A stretch of 64,000 bases of DNA, taken from Paragordius varius (lineage: Eukaryota > Nematomorpha). The notes below the pieces were generated by a model. It made no database searches and was not told the origin of the DNA. It was given only the letters and a program-made list of their open reading frames with translations. Positions 14,401 through 29,400 of the stretch are shown here, piece after piece. Both the position numbers and the translations under genes were made by a program. Numbering within the stretch: the first letter of the stretch is position 1; each line of letters starts with the position of its first letter. Location of the stretch: assembly GCA_964247055.1 (NCBI GenBank), contig OZ176055.1, positions 62,001 through 126,000 of the forward strand, given 5' to 3'.

Positions 14401-17400
14401 AAATATATAGATTTCTTTAATCTCACGCCTTATATGTATAAATGAGAGGGACAGGTAAAAAGGACTTTAAGGTAACTTAATACGATTATTTATAGTTATA
14501 TATATTAATATCTTATCAATACAAGGTTAAATAAAATAATTTGATTTTTTAGTACATTATTTATTAAGTATAACAGCCATTTCAAATTGTATTGAAATTC
14601 GATCAGGTACAGAGTTATAAAATATAGTAAAACAAAATATCTACTGTATTTTAGATCAGAATGAAAAATATTTTAGATGTGTCCAAATAGAGTGTCACAA
14701 TATACTGCCTAGAGAAGTCACTTAAAACGAACAAACATAAAATTTAAAATAGATACCATCCATAAAATTTAAATAATTATCTTTTTTTGTTAGGATAATG
14801 GACAAAATAATAAATCAAATGACATTTGACAATTTAATTATATATATTAGGCAAAAAATATTTTTTAAGCTTTTTTCCATAGTAGGATGGCATGACAAAG
14901 TTTTTTAAATTTATGTGACAATTAAATGCTTTTGCTATGAAAAAAAACTTTATAATTGAATTTTATAATATGTCAAATTTGAAATTTAAAAAATACAGTG
15001 AAGGGTCAAAAATCTTTGAAAATTTTTTTGTCAACCTAATAATATTTAAAAATTAATTGACTTTTGTAATTTAATCATTTAATCTATGGCGTGCTTTTGG
15101 CAGGTATGATCCCTGTACCCCTGGAAATACCTCTATCCAAAAAAGTTATTAATATTCTACAGAAAACTTGCATACTTTATAACAAAACATTGCATTTTTT
15201 TATTGAAAATTTATTTTATTTACAAATACATGATAATTATAATCCAAAAAATTTTTATATAATTTTTATATATCGAAGTCCGGGCTAAAACCATAATACT
15301 GAATTTATTAATTATATACCATTTACACTGCAAATTCACCCTTAAACAATTCAAATTCACCTTTTAAGAAATTCACCCTAAAATAAATTGTGTTTATTAA
15401 ATAAATTAAGCCTTAAAGATCTATTTAGTATTAATAATGAGTTATATTAACCCGAAAATACATAATTTATTTTTTGGTGAATTTGAATTGTTCAAGGGTG
15501 AAATTGTTCATTGAATTTGAAATTAAGGGTGAATTTAAATTGTTAAGGGTCATTTTGAATTGTAAATGGTACATTAAATCCATTGTATAATAACATAGAA
15601 ATTGATAATATAAAATTATATAAATCTAACCTCTCAACTAATATTTTTATGTTTTATAATATGCTCTATTCCATTATTATATTAGGATAGTATATTTCAA
15701 CGTGTGGGAATCGCCCTAAGTCTATGCAATGTAACGACAATCCTAACTTCAACCTCAATAATTCGTGCCTTACCAGCCATATTTGGTCAACACAATGGTG
15801 GAATGATCGCCGAAACGCCACCTCCATCAGCTGATCTGGAGAGCTCAGGTCTGAAAATTGAAACTACTATAAGGACAAAACGCAATAACTTAATAAAGAC
15901 TAATATCCTTATTTTTTTAATGTTGAAATTTTTATTTAAACCTATTGCCTTGGGTTATTATATTTTAATGGGTAACTCACTTATTTATATAGTATACGAT
16001 CGTAATCGAAGTTATATCGAAAAATCAAGGCATAAAAATAATTTCTCTATAAGAAAAATTAATCTCCCTGTTATAACGTTTTGTCTTTATGTGTGTGTGT
16101 GTGTGTGTTATAAGCTAGCCATGTAGTGACTCTTGGCTTTCTCATAAATTAGTTCTGGGATTCTCTCAACTATTGAGGAAAGGTTAGATTTGTTATTGAT
16201 TTAAACATGTCGATCCACCGCTTTTTGGGTCGGCCCCTTCTGCGGGTGCCATCTACCAACCCAAAGAGTATGCTTTTTTCTAGCGAGTCGGATCGCAGGA
16301 TATGACCCAGATATTTTAGCTGTTTGAAGATTATTAAATCGTGAAGTAAAAATTCGGGTTTGATGAGGTTGAGGATATAAGGATTGGAGATGTGGGTGGG
16401 CTTTCCAGGAGATTCTCAATATTTTCCGAAAGCACACCACATTTGAAAAGAGTTAATGCGGGCTTTGTCAATGGATTTGCATATCCATGACTCGGACCCA
16501 TAAATTGCCACGGGGTATATCATATCGCCTTCTGGATGGCAAGTTTGGTTGGAAATCTTATGACTGACCGACGAGTTCCAAATTTTGGACAGTTTACCCA
16601 TAGTAGCACGTCCTAATGCTAGCCGTGCTCGGATGTAATTATGGAGCCTAAATATTTACAGTGATCAGTTAGTTCGATGGTGGAGTTATTGATTGTAAAT
16701 GGTAATTGTGGAGCGTTTAGGCTAACTTATACACAGAAACATTAATACGCAATTGTAACTCTCCCCAACATATTGGGGGCACGGATCGGTGGTCTTACTA
16801 TTTGCCGTCTTCGGTACGCCGACGACACCATCCTCTTGTCAGAATCCCACACGGACATGACCTATCTTTTGAATAATCTCACCATCGAAGCAAGTTTGAT
16901 GGGTCTTAAGCTGAACCCAGCTAAATCTAAAATAATGATCCTAAACGCTCCACAATTACCATTTACAATCAATGACACCACCATCGAACTAACTGTCTTT
17001 ATAGTTTTAATATTTAATTCCGCCAACGCCGTTCTTCAAAATAAAGTGCTTTAATTTTAGTCTTATGATATAAAATGTTTTTTGTTTGATATTAGATAGT
17101 CCCTATTTCTCATCTCCTAATCCAATGCCTCTATATTCTGATGATTTAACCTTTCCTTCAGCGGACACGCCAGAATCCACAAAAGTAAATTATCAGAGGT
17201 ATATTTATAATTTACATTTATAATAATCATTATAAACGCACCTGAGATGGATGTTCAAAAACCCTAGTTTTTTTCATATACTACAGACTTAATCATATTG
17301 TTGGGGTTTAGGATGTAAAAACTTAATGCTTAGTCGCTTTAAAAAATCAAAACATTTTTTTTGTTTTTATATTAGGAGAAACAAAAAACACGTCGGAACG

Positions 17401-20400
17401 ACCAAAAACATAGGTTATTCATCATCTTTGACCAAAAAAATGAATTTTGATCGCCAAAAATCTAAACGATTCCCACACCATTCAACAAAAGGAGGAACAT
17501 TTTATAAAATTGCAAAAACGCCACAAACCAAGAATATTGATAATTCACATTGCTTTAACAAGTTTTTGATGGATCAATCTTTTAATTACAAGCATTCTGC
17601 CAAAAATCAGAGATGGCGCTGTATGAAAGCTCTGAGTACTTCCGCTATAACTATAAATCGTATTGGTGGAACGAAATCTAAGAATCTCGGTATATGGTTT
17701 TTAAATATTATTTATTGACCATTTTTTAAGATAACTTTAAAGACACAATTTTAAAATGTTAACGAATGTTTTTATCAAGAGAATTATAAATAACATATAA
17801 TATAGCCTTCGCAACCCCAAAAAGCAAGGTTTAAAAAATATAAAGTTTTTTTTTCCGAAAAATTATTTAATTTTTGTGTTTTATCTTTATTTTTTAACCA
17901 TTTTTTTTGTCATTTTAGGGTTAGAGATTAGTGGGGCTAAAAATTGGCCCCATCACACTCAATGGTGGTCTACGGATAAACTTGATTATCAAAAAATCCC
18001 CAGAGGTTTTATTCTCATTTGAGTTATAATTAAAATTTTAATTTTCACTCTAATTTTAATTTTGCAAAAATTTATAAATTATAAAAATTTGAATTTTTAA
18101 TGCATTAGGTTGGTTACCTCCTACATTATATTTCCAATCTTCCAATCTTAATTCCAGTTCTCCTTCATCGCTATTCAATCACAATAATCAACAGAATAGT
18201 GATGACTTTGCATTTATTGAAGTAAATTCTTGTTTTATTTTATAAAAATACAGTAAAAATTAAAATTATAAAGAATATTTTAAATTTAAATCAATATTTT
18301 TTTTATAGCCTAATCACATTTTTTAATAATTTTTTTATAACCTATATGAATACGATATTAAATTATAAATTAGGTTTTACCAATTTACATCTCTATTCGT
18401 ATACCATAACATTTAATTACAATGAAAAATTAAAGTTTTTTAAGGTTGTTTTATTAGTCTTTTACTGTTTATGTCTTGTTTTTTTAATATTACTTTCAAA
18501 TTTTATAAATAGTATTTTTTTATTTTAGTGCATTTATGGGAACGATGGAAGCGTTAAAGGATGCCAAATCCCTCAAACCGCAATCCTTCAACAATGCAAA
18601 CTTTTAACAGAAATTTTACCCTTTAAAAACGGTATATTTATACAATTTTAAATATTTTAACATATATATATTTTCTTTTTTTTTGATAATTTTTATATTT
18701 TATAAATTTCTAGGTTGCACTTTAATCAATCTCTTGGATTACAAAAGAGAAGTTGGCCTGGTTTATTCCTTATTAACTGTAAGTTTATTAAATCAGATAA
18801 ATTTAATAATGATTTTATTATTCATTACAACAGGAATTCTATTATTTAATCATCTTGTTAGAAGAAAGCAATTATAAAAGATAATAAATGCGTATTGCTT
18901 TTTTAAAATATGGTTTATAGCAAAAACTAGATTTACCTTTAAGATCTAAAAGTGTTAAAAAATAAATTATTCACCTCTATATTAAAACAATAAGTTATAT
19001 AATCATGGTTAAAAATTAACACTCTCTATTTGATAAAAATATTTGTCTTTTTATCTTTATAATTTTATAATTTAAGTATATATTTAGAGTACATATAATG
19101 GAATCCATACTATTCATATCCCACACGCTTGTGTTAAACGAAATCCTTACTGTTGGTTAAACATAGCTGGCAAATATAGAGGTTGACATTTTTCATCCTT
19201 ATAAACATTTTTTAGCTTGCATGATTGTCGCAAAATCGCGACATTTGCATTGCATTTTACAATCTCCCGCCTTTTCCAACATCAACAAAACGCTCAAAGA
19301 TTTTAATCTTTCCTCCATACAAACTTTATTGGTTGTGGATGGTTGGAATTCTTGTAAAATTTATAATATTACAGTAGAAATTTTATTTATAAATATACCA
19401 GATATAATTCAAATTCACCTTTAAACAATTCAAATTCACCCTAAAAATAAATTATGAAATTTCGGTCTAATATAACTCATCATTATAATTAAAATTTTTA
19501 TGGCAAGGTTATTATTTTAAATACATACCAATATTTTAAAAAAATGTAAAAAATATAGGTAATTTTTAATTAATCTCAAAAAACACATAATTAGGGCGAA
19601 TTTGAATTGTTCAAAGGTGAATTTGAATTGTTCAAAGGTGAATTTGAATTGTTTAAGGGTGAATTAAATTGTTTAAGGGTGAATTTGAACTGTAAATGAT
19701 ATATATAATTTAAAACTTAATGACAAAATACATAAATTAAAATTTTTGTTTTATATTCATCTTAGTATTTCAAATGATCGTTTTTTCTCAAATAAGGAAT
19801 ATAGATTGACCCACTCAATTACTAATTTTATAACTGTAAAATATACTTTTATACAAAAAATGAACTAAAAATATGGCTTTATGAAAACAATATTATTTTA
19901 GGTTTTTTGACTTTATAATTTTTATATTATGAAATGATTTTTTTTATATATAAGACGCCATGTCAACTATGCAATCCTTCTACCAAATGTTTAAAGATTA
20001 CGGTTTAACCGCAAAAGCTATAAAATCCTGCCTATTCTCCACACAAGGCCAAACCATTTCAATTTCGGAGTAATATTTAATTTCTTTTTTGGCTAATTTT
20101 TGACGATTTGATAAATTTATGAATGATTTTACAATAAAAATCTAAATTATCAAGACAAAACTTAAATCTTAAAATACAAATAACGTAAAAAGATAACCGT
20201 ACCTTGATTATTTTATATATTATAGTTGATTTACAAAAGAATAGAGAACTAAATTAATAATCCAATATAATACTTTTCATTAAGAATTTATATTAACATC
20301 AACGTGTTTAAAAAATTATGGCTCTCCTTTTGCAAATGAAATTTTTGTTTTTTAGTTTTTACGTTTTGTCTTTATAATTATATTTTCATAGTGCTTTGTA

Positions 20401-23400
20401 CGAACAATCAAGTTTAAGAATTGATGCATTTTCCGCTTCTTATGGAATCGTTAAGATAAAAAAAGAATTGAATTCTTCTAATTTTCCCCAAAAGCAAATG
20501 ATTCAAAATCAAAACTCACCTTCAAAAAGAAATGGCATAGATTTTGGGACGAATGCTTCTGTTCCATTTTACAACAGTATGCATATATGTATCTTGTATT
20601 AAACACTTTTTTTTCAAATTTTGAATACAGTTAAAATTAAAATTATTATATGGAAAAAACGTAAAAAGTAAAAATTTTATATTATTTATTATTGTATTTA
20701 TTATTGTATATATTAATTAAAAGGCATACATGGATAAAATTGAGAATTTAAAATTGAATGCGTTCTTAATTAACATGTCTAATTTTTATTTAGCGACTTA
20801 ACACGATAGGTATTAAATTCATGATTCAAAAATTTGCTTTTTTATATACAGTGTCGATTAAAATTATGCGGTAAATGCGCAAAAATATAAAGACAAAAAT
20901 GCTTTTAAATAACCGCGTACTTTTTTAGACTTGATTATTTTACTATGATAATAATTCATTGTTTTAGAGTGCAAGATGTGAATTGGTAACACAATATATA
21001 AAAATTATATAATTTATCCAAGAAAATCAAGGTTTAAAAAAGTATGGGATTGCTTTTTTAAATATAATTATCTTTTTGTTTTAACATTTTGTCTGAGTTT
21101 TACTGCAAAACATATACAGTAATATACAGTAAAAATTGAAATTATACGAACAAAAATTAAAAAATATAAAGACAAATATTTTTTATAAAGACAGCCATAC
21201 TTTTTTAAGCTTCATTTTTTTAAATATAACTATTGCATATTATACAATTGATATGTATATTGGTGACACAATTATTTGTATATTTTAAATTTGTAATAAA
21301 ATGAGAAAAATTAAGGATCAAAAAAGTATGGTTGTCTTTTAGAAAAAAATATTTGTCTTTATATTTTTACGTTTTGTCATTCTGTGTAATGTCATTTTTC
21401 ACTGTAAAATCTTTAGCTAGGTATATTATGTCTTAAAAATTTAAATTTTTACCATATATATGTATGTTTTAGGTTGTATTGTTTGTATCAAAATGAATTT
21501 TCTGAACAATGAAAATAAATGCGGCGGCATTCCTAATAATAATGCCGCTATGATTTGTGCCAAAGATGAGATTGGCCAAATTTGTATTTCTAACAATCAA
21601 TCTCCTTCGCCTTCTTTCTCTTACATTGGACTTAAAGGCTTATCCCAATCTATTTTCCAGGTAATTTTATATTTTAGTTTATGGGGAATTGTAAAATTAT
21701 AAAGGAAAACTTATTGTAAATGACTATTCTCATATACTATACTTTTGTATCCTTGATATAATAACTATTTAATAGCAACATAAAATGGAGATCATTATTA
21801 TTAGCCTACCATTGCAATTAGAAGTCATAGTATATCGAGCAATGGGGTGCCTTATGCAATAAAGTGACTGATGAGTCCACAACAAAGATGAAACTCTTCT
21901 CACACTATGATAAACGCTGTCATTTTAAAATTTTCGTTTCATAAAGCTGCCACCTATTGCTTGATAGGAAGTACTATGATTTCTAATAGTAATGGTAGGC
22001 TTATAACAATGATTTCCATATTATGTTGTTAATAAATGGGAAATGGCGTTTTTCGCCAAAAATATTGAAATTTTTAATAAAAATATATATTTCTAAAAAC
22101 CATAATTTTTTAGACCCTATTTTTTTATTTACCTATGCCTTAAATAAAGAATAGAAATGTAATACTCTTTTTGTATCATCAATCACATAGGGTATAATGG
22201 TAAAAAATCAAGGATTAAAAAATACTGTTATCATTATTCCTTATATTAATTGATGCCTACTTTTTTTCGGTTAACCGTAAAATTATAATTTAACAGGTGA
22301 GACCTGTACACAAAGATGGGAGCTTAGTCCTTGAAAATAGTCAATCGTTCATTAGAACTGGATTTTATGGATTTGTCCATCAAGTAAAAATTTATTTGAA
22401 AATTCGACAATTAGAAATTAGTTTTTAGTAAAATCAATTTTTATATTTTAAATTATTCAGCAAAAAATATATGTCCTTGGTCGATGTGACAATCAAATGT
22501 ATGTTAGACATCGCATTCATAACATTGATGATTTGAAAGCTACTGTGTTGGCCATTTCACCACATAAGTTCATTTATAAAGCCAGGTAAATTGCTATTTT
22601 TTTGGATTTAAGATTTTTGGAAAAACTGTAAAAAACTAATCGACAAATATTTTTTTCGAAAGACAATTAAATTTTTTAAAATATTGATATTACCCACATA
22701 AACTATTTGATCACAACTGTAAAATAAATAATTGATGGTGTCACCAATATTCCATATATCTATTTCAAACTTTGCATTTTAATAATGAGATTATATTAAA
22801 AAATCAAGGTAGAAAAGGTATGGTGGTATTTTAGAAAAAAAATATTTGGATATTTTTACGTTTAGTCCGTACATTATTAGTCTTTAATGTATATTTTATA
22901 ATTTTTATTGATTTTTTTACATAGAATAACCATTTTTGCAACACATGTCCTTTGTGACGATAGGATTGTTATAATAGCCGAACAAAGATATGAATACACC
23001 GAAAATGAGGTTTAAATTTTAAATTATAAACTTTTTAATGTATTATATAATATTCACCCTAAAATAAATTATGTGTTTTATAAGATTATATTACCTATAT
23101 TTTTTTATATTTCTCTAAAAAATGAAATGTTTGTCAAAAATAATTCTGAAATAATAAACTATGCGCCATAAAGATATATTCCATATTATCGATGATGAGT
23201 TATATTAGCTGCCCTAAAACACATATTTAAATTGTTCAAGGGTGAATTTGAATTGCTTAAGGTAGAATTTAAATTGTTCAAGGGTGAATATGAATTGTTT
23301 AAGGGTAAATTTTAATTGTTTAAGGTAGAATTTAAATTGTTCAAGGGTGAATATGAATTGTTTAAGGGTAAATATTAATTGTTTAAGGTAGAATTTAAAT

Positions 23401-26400
23401 TGTTCAAGGGTGAATATGAATTGTTTAAGGGTAAATTTGAATTGTTCAAGGGTGAATTTGAATTGTTCAAGGGGGAATTTGAATTTAAATGGTATATTTC
23501 CATACATATGTTGATTAAAATTTAACATTTAATATTTTTAGAGTTTTCAGTGGATGAGTCGCGTTTTACAAACAGTTTCTCAGATTCACGGCACCAATAT
23601 TTATTGCTTAGCTTTGGTTCAGCCGAATCATTTACCTAAAGTAAAATTATAAATTTAGTAAAAAATGAAATGAAAATATTAATTTTAAGATTGCTCTACT
23701 TTTTTAAACTTAATTTATTTTAATATAAATTTTTGTTTTAAACTGCAGAGTATGAATGAAATACAATAAATGATATATTTTACATTTGTAATTAATTTAC
23801 TTTGTCTTTTTTTGAAACAAAATATGGTTGTCTTTATATATAACTTGCAGCCTGTATAAATTCAATTTTACTGTGTACTTTTATCAATTAATTAAACCTT
23901 TTTTTTTTATTTTGAAGACAACTCTAGGAAATGTCATTGTGTCCGAAGTTAGGAAGATGTTTGAAAATGGTTGTCTTTATCCCATAAATCTGGTCATGTG
24001 CCCACACGCTGCAATCCCTAACCTACCCAACAAACGAGAAAAACCTCCAGGTTTTTTTTTCAAAACTTAAAGTAAAAGTAAAAGGGACAAATTTTTTATA
24101 CATATAGTAAAAATTAATTATAAATACAAAACAATTAAAGCGAAGAATGGCAATTTTTTAAAAAAACGCACATAGATCCTTGCCTTGATTTTTTCTATAT
24201 ATATATATATATATATAGTTGAAGTTAGCTGATTTGAGATAAGTTTTAATTGTTGTTTTCCAATTGCTTCTATTTTTCGCTTCTTCTATTTTAGTTTGGT
24301 CTCAGTAGGGTCATTTTTAGAAGGTCTGCCAGAGCCAGTTGTGGAGTAGGACATCATTATATGTATATAATTATCTGGCCTTCTAGGATGGATGTGACCA
24401 CCCCATCTCAGTCTTTTGGCTCTTAGAAAGGGGTTAAGAGCAGTGATTTCGAGGATTTTATAGGAATCAAATTGATTATCAAAGTTATAGAGTTTAGGAT
24501 TATGTAAAAAAGGATCGTTTGGAGTATTTTAGATTCAGAGTTTTGGAATTTACTAAGGTTAGACTTTGTCATGGGCCAACATTCCGTGCCTTACCGCTAT
24601 TCCGTTTCAAATTTGATGTATTTATAATTAATTATGTGTTTTAGTCCATGGTATTTTTTCCATGCTTCAGATGATGATCTGTGTTTGAGGCCATCACTGA
24701 TACCTCCTTTTGCGGATATTTTATCACCCAGATATTTAAACAGTTTCGTAATTGTAGTTATTATTAGAGATTGCGTTTAAATTCGGTTCTGGTATGGGGG
24801 GTAGGTTGTCGATGCAATTCGATCAAGTCAAGGCATCAACTCTAAGTGATTTTGGGTTGGAGCATTTTTTATGAATCCTGAGGAGAAGTCACATTTAGGA
24901 CACAATATAGAATTTGATTTTACAGTTAAAGTGCAAATTCTACATGGGTACTCAATAAAACTTCATTATATTATTATGCATTAGTTTAGTTTTGTTTGGA
25001 TTGATTTTGAGGCCATGTCTTTCCAAGCAATTTCTCCATTTGTCAATAGATAAAAAGAGATTGTCTTCAAATGATTTCATTATTACAGGGTCATCTGTAA
25101 AGAGCAGTTCCTGCGAATGTTCTTTGAAATCTCATCAATACAAAACCTTGGTGTAGCCCCCTGATTGTAAATTGATTGATTCGGATATAGTAGACCATAA
25201 AAAGTTTTGTTTAGGTCTTTGGAGCCGGAATATAGCACATTCTTCAATTCCGTTACTTTTCTTAGGGTCCCCATGTTATCATCGATCTTGGGATAGAGTC
25301 AAAAGCCTTTTCTAGGGGTCGAAGAAGGCATAAAAGAGGGGTATATTTCTGAGATGGGGCTGCTTGTATTTCACGGAGTATAAAAATCGCATCAATTGTG
25401 CTTTTGCCAGATTGGAAGCCAAATTGAATGTCGTCTAGATTAACTTTAAGTTTGAGCTCATAAATTTTAAAGGTGTGTTCCAAGATTTAATGGGCCTGAA
25501 TGAGTGTGGAAGGTTGGAGCGAATCATTTCCCTTGTAGATGGGTATGTGGTGATGGTATGAAGACAAGACATCTGCAAATTGACTCAACTCAAACGCAAA
25601 ATCAGTCTCATCTACAGGAAAAATTCATTTAATGAAAATAAAAAAAACTATCTATGCTCAAAAAGAAATTCTATTATATATATATATATATATATATGAT
25701 TGGAATTGTGTAATAAAATTATACATCTTGACATATTTCGCAACCCAAAACTAATATTTAATTTGAAAAGTTTAAAATGTTTTATATTTCAGGGAAATTG
25801 AGAAAATTACGCATTATAAAATTATGTAATTTATCATAAATTAAGCTTGAATGCGTATAAATTTATACCATTAAAGCTCCATTTATTATAAATTACATAT
25901 TATATATCAGCGTTCATATTTGTCCTATTAACTATTTATAGACATATCTCCCGGTTCCCAATATGTCGGAAACATTGTTAGGGGGCAACGTTTTGCGCGA
26001 ACACAAGGATTAACCTTAAATCAAATGGGAACTTTGGAAAAGGATCCATTCTTACAGGTTGTTAACAATTCAATATTTTAGGTTTGTTTGATATTTCGGT
26101 AAAAATATGAGTATTAAAGATTATTAAAGGATATTTTATCTAATATGTAAGATAAATTAAGATTTTAGTTTAGTTGTAAAATTGTTTTTGGAATTAAAGT
26201 TGAGTTTTTTTAAGAATTATCAAAAAAATAAAAGACCAATATTTCATTATAAACATATTTTATAAAAAGTAAAAGACCAATATTTCATAATAAACAATTT
26301 TAGCAAAAATTCGTTTATTAGCTATTGTTTGGGTTAATTTACCATAATAAAAGGTAATTCATTTCTATGTTTGTTAATATAAGTATTGAAAAATATATAC

Positions 26401-29400
26401 TTTTTTTACATGATTTATGATATGTTAATTATATTTTTACTTTAATAAATACCTTTAGAAATGTCATTTCATAATGGATGTTTTGAGGTGGCGTGCCCTG
26501 AATTTTAACGATTCCGTGGCTTACAATTTTATTTCCTCCAAAGTAAGTAGTAATTTATACTTTTCTATTTATGCTTCAAATTTATTATTAAGCATTTTAG
26601 ATTTCCACTAAAAAGAAATTTTGTGTTAATAGGCTAAATTATCCATATTTGATAATTTTTTAACGAGTATATTAAAAAAAAGAGAGTAAAACTAAAAAAT
26701 GAAGAATTATGCTAAATACAAATTATCTATTATCTTGACTTAGCCCCAAAATATCATATGATTTTAGGGTGAAATTTATTCGTAAACGGCGTGATAATAA
26801 ATTATATTTTTCCTGCATATTTTAGGCTAACTCAAATGGCAATATTTGTACTTTTTATCAAATTCATAAACAAGCCGAACGATTTGCTTTTTCCTTGATT
26901 GATCGCTGGGGTGTTCGGTTTGGAGATCATGTGGCTATACTCATGCCTTCCGGTTAGTTTTTTGGATTAATTGAAAAACGGAGAAATAAAGTATAAAACT
27001 TGAAAATTTTAATAAAATATATTGTTTCAAAAATACGTTTTTATAAGATAAAGTTAATATGTTTTATATATAACTTTTGTTTCATATTGCCCAATAAATA
27101 AGGATTTTAAACAATTTTTTTAAAAAATTAAAGCTTGGAAAATATGTATAAATTTTTTAAGCTTTGTTGGCAAATATATATATATTTTTTAAGCTTTGTT
27201 GGCAAATATGTATCTTCAACCTTTAATTCATAACCCAATCATAAATTAATGAAATATAGGACCTAAAATATTTTTTATAAAATAATGGTAGTTTTTAGTT
27301 TTAATGGTCCCACATATCAATATCTAATATTTATTGTTTTACACCTCATATAATTAAATATTTTTATCTATAAAATAAATATTTTTTTAGGTGTGGATAT
27401 GATTGCTGCTTTCTACGCTTGCCTCTATCTCCGTAAGTTGCTTTTCTTTAATTCAAATTCACCTTTAACAATTTAAATTTACTCTCAAGCAAATCAACCT
27501 TCAAATAAATTATATGTTTTATTAAGATTTAAAATTAGCTATATTTTAGTATATTTTTAAAAATATAATTTTGCTTAAAATTAAAATAATACTGAAAAAA
27601 TAATTATTTATGCCATAAAGATATATTTTATATTAATAATGAGTTATACTAGTTCGATAACGCATAATTTATTTGAGGGTGAATTTGAATTGTAAATGGT
27701 TTATTAAAAAATTTTACCCAATTTTATTACTACATTGTCTTTTGATTTTTTTTATGTTCAGATCTAATCCCTATACCTTTACAAGCCGGTGTTCCTAATG
27801 ACCAATTTGCCCTCATTTTAGAGATTTCAAGATCTAAATTTATCATTACCAATTCTGTTGGAGTTAAATTCCTTAATAATATTATTAAGGTTAATATGTT
27901 TTTTGATCCATTTTAATGCGTAATTTTTTTTGAATTTGATTTTATACGGACAAAACATAAATATCTAATGACAAAAAAATTTTTTTTGAAAAGACAACCA
28001 TATTTTTTTCAAACCTTAATTTATCATATTAAAATTATTAATAACAATGGTCAAATATGTAATTGATTACGTTACCAATATATATCTCTATTCTATACTT
28101 TGGAGATTAACAATGAGTTATATATAAAAAGATTAAAATTTTAAACTATGGATGTTAAGAAAAAAATTTTGTTTCAATTTTTACTGTATCTTTTGTGTTT
28201 GGAATACTATTTTTTTTGGATTTTATAGATAAATGATGGAAAAATAGGGAATATGTCAGAAAATGCAAATTCATGGATTACAATAAATGTTGACAAGATT
28301 GGCAAAAAACCGAAAGGCTGGACCTCTCAAAAATTATTGGGCGAGTTAGGCGTCGTTATAGGTACTATAAATTATGAGTAATTTTAGATATATAGTTTCG
28401 TGTAAAATTTCTTATAAAGGATTATGATTGATTTTATGAAGAGTTAAAGTGCATATTGATTCTTTTGATAAAAATTATTATTATTATTATTTCCTTTAGA
28501 ATAGTTTTAATATGTTGTATATGGTTTGTTTTTACAGTTCAAATTTACCCTTGAACAATTCAAATTCACCCTTGAACAATTCAAATTCACCCTCGAACAA
28601 TTCAAATTCACCCTCAAATAAAATATATGTATTTTAAGATTTAAAATTACCAATATTTTCATATATTTTTAAAAAATAAAAATTTTGTTTTAAATTAAAA
28701 TAATACTGAAAAAATAACAAACTATAACATAAACATATATTTCATATTAATAAAGAGTTATATTAGTACGAAAATACATAATTTATTTTTAGGGTGAATT
28801 TAAATTGTTCAAAGGGGAATTTGAACTGTAAATGGTATATATAAAAAATTGGATTTAAATTGCTAGGTTTTTTTATGGAACTTTTTATTTCTTTTTTTGC
28901 AAAATAGAGTCATATTTATTATTTGCCATAGATCCCGAAATGACAGCATACATAGATTTTAATGTAACACCCTCTGGAACCATTGTCGGAACTAAGGTTA
29001 AAATTATTGTATTTACAGTAAAATTGAAATTATACGGACAAAAACACGTAAAAATATAAGGACAAATATTTTTATCTAAAAAACAACTATGCTTTTTCAA
29101 TCTCAAATTTTTGAATAATAAATAATTATTTAAAATTGCAAAGTATGAAATAGAGATTGGTGAAACAATCAATTATATATATTAATTGAAAATAAATAAT
29201 TTATAAGGAAAATATTTAGATTTAAAAAGTATGATGGTCTTTTAGAAAAAAATATCTGTCTTCAATTTTTATGTATATTTAAAAAAAAATTTGTTTTTAA
29301 ATATTTATATCTAAATATTTAATCTTAAATTTTTTGAAAATGAATTTAGATTAGCCATAAAGCCATAATGAATTTGTGCCGATCTCAGAAATGCGCTTGT

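Larger units (their letters stand above)
5867..15082. other. About 9.2-kb block lodged in a DIP2 intron between duplicated borders
   Basis: Flanked by the direct repeats 5252-5866 and 15083-15667. It contains the truncated CDK fragment at its left edge, a nested TIR element (6470-8445), a small hAT-like MITE (9628-9910), exons of an unidentified gene (10592-13290) and otherwise AT-rich sequence. Stretches 8450-9430 and 13300-15080 hold nothing I can support. Confidence 0.7.

Noticed and set aside
15083-15150. Second copy of the DIP2 exon as an alternative exon
   Set aside because: It lacks the exon's 5' half and any AG acceptor in frame; it is the edge of a segmental duplication.
23214-23528. 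Open frame of about 100 codons with Lys/Phe/Thr heptads, minus strand
   Set aside because: Same repeat by-product in another family B copy.
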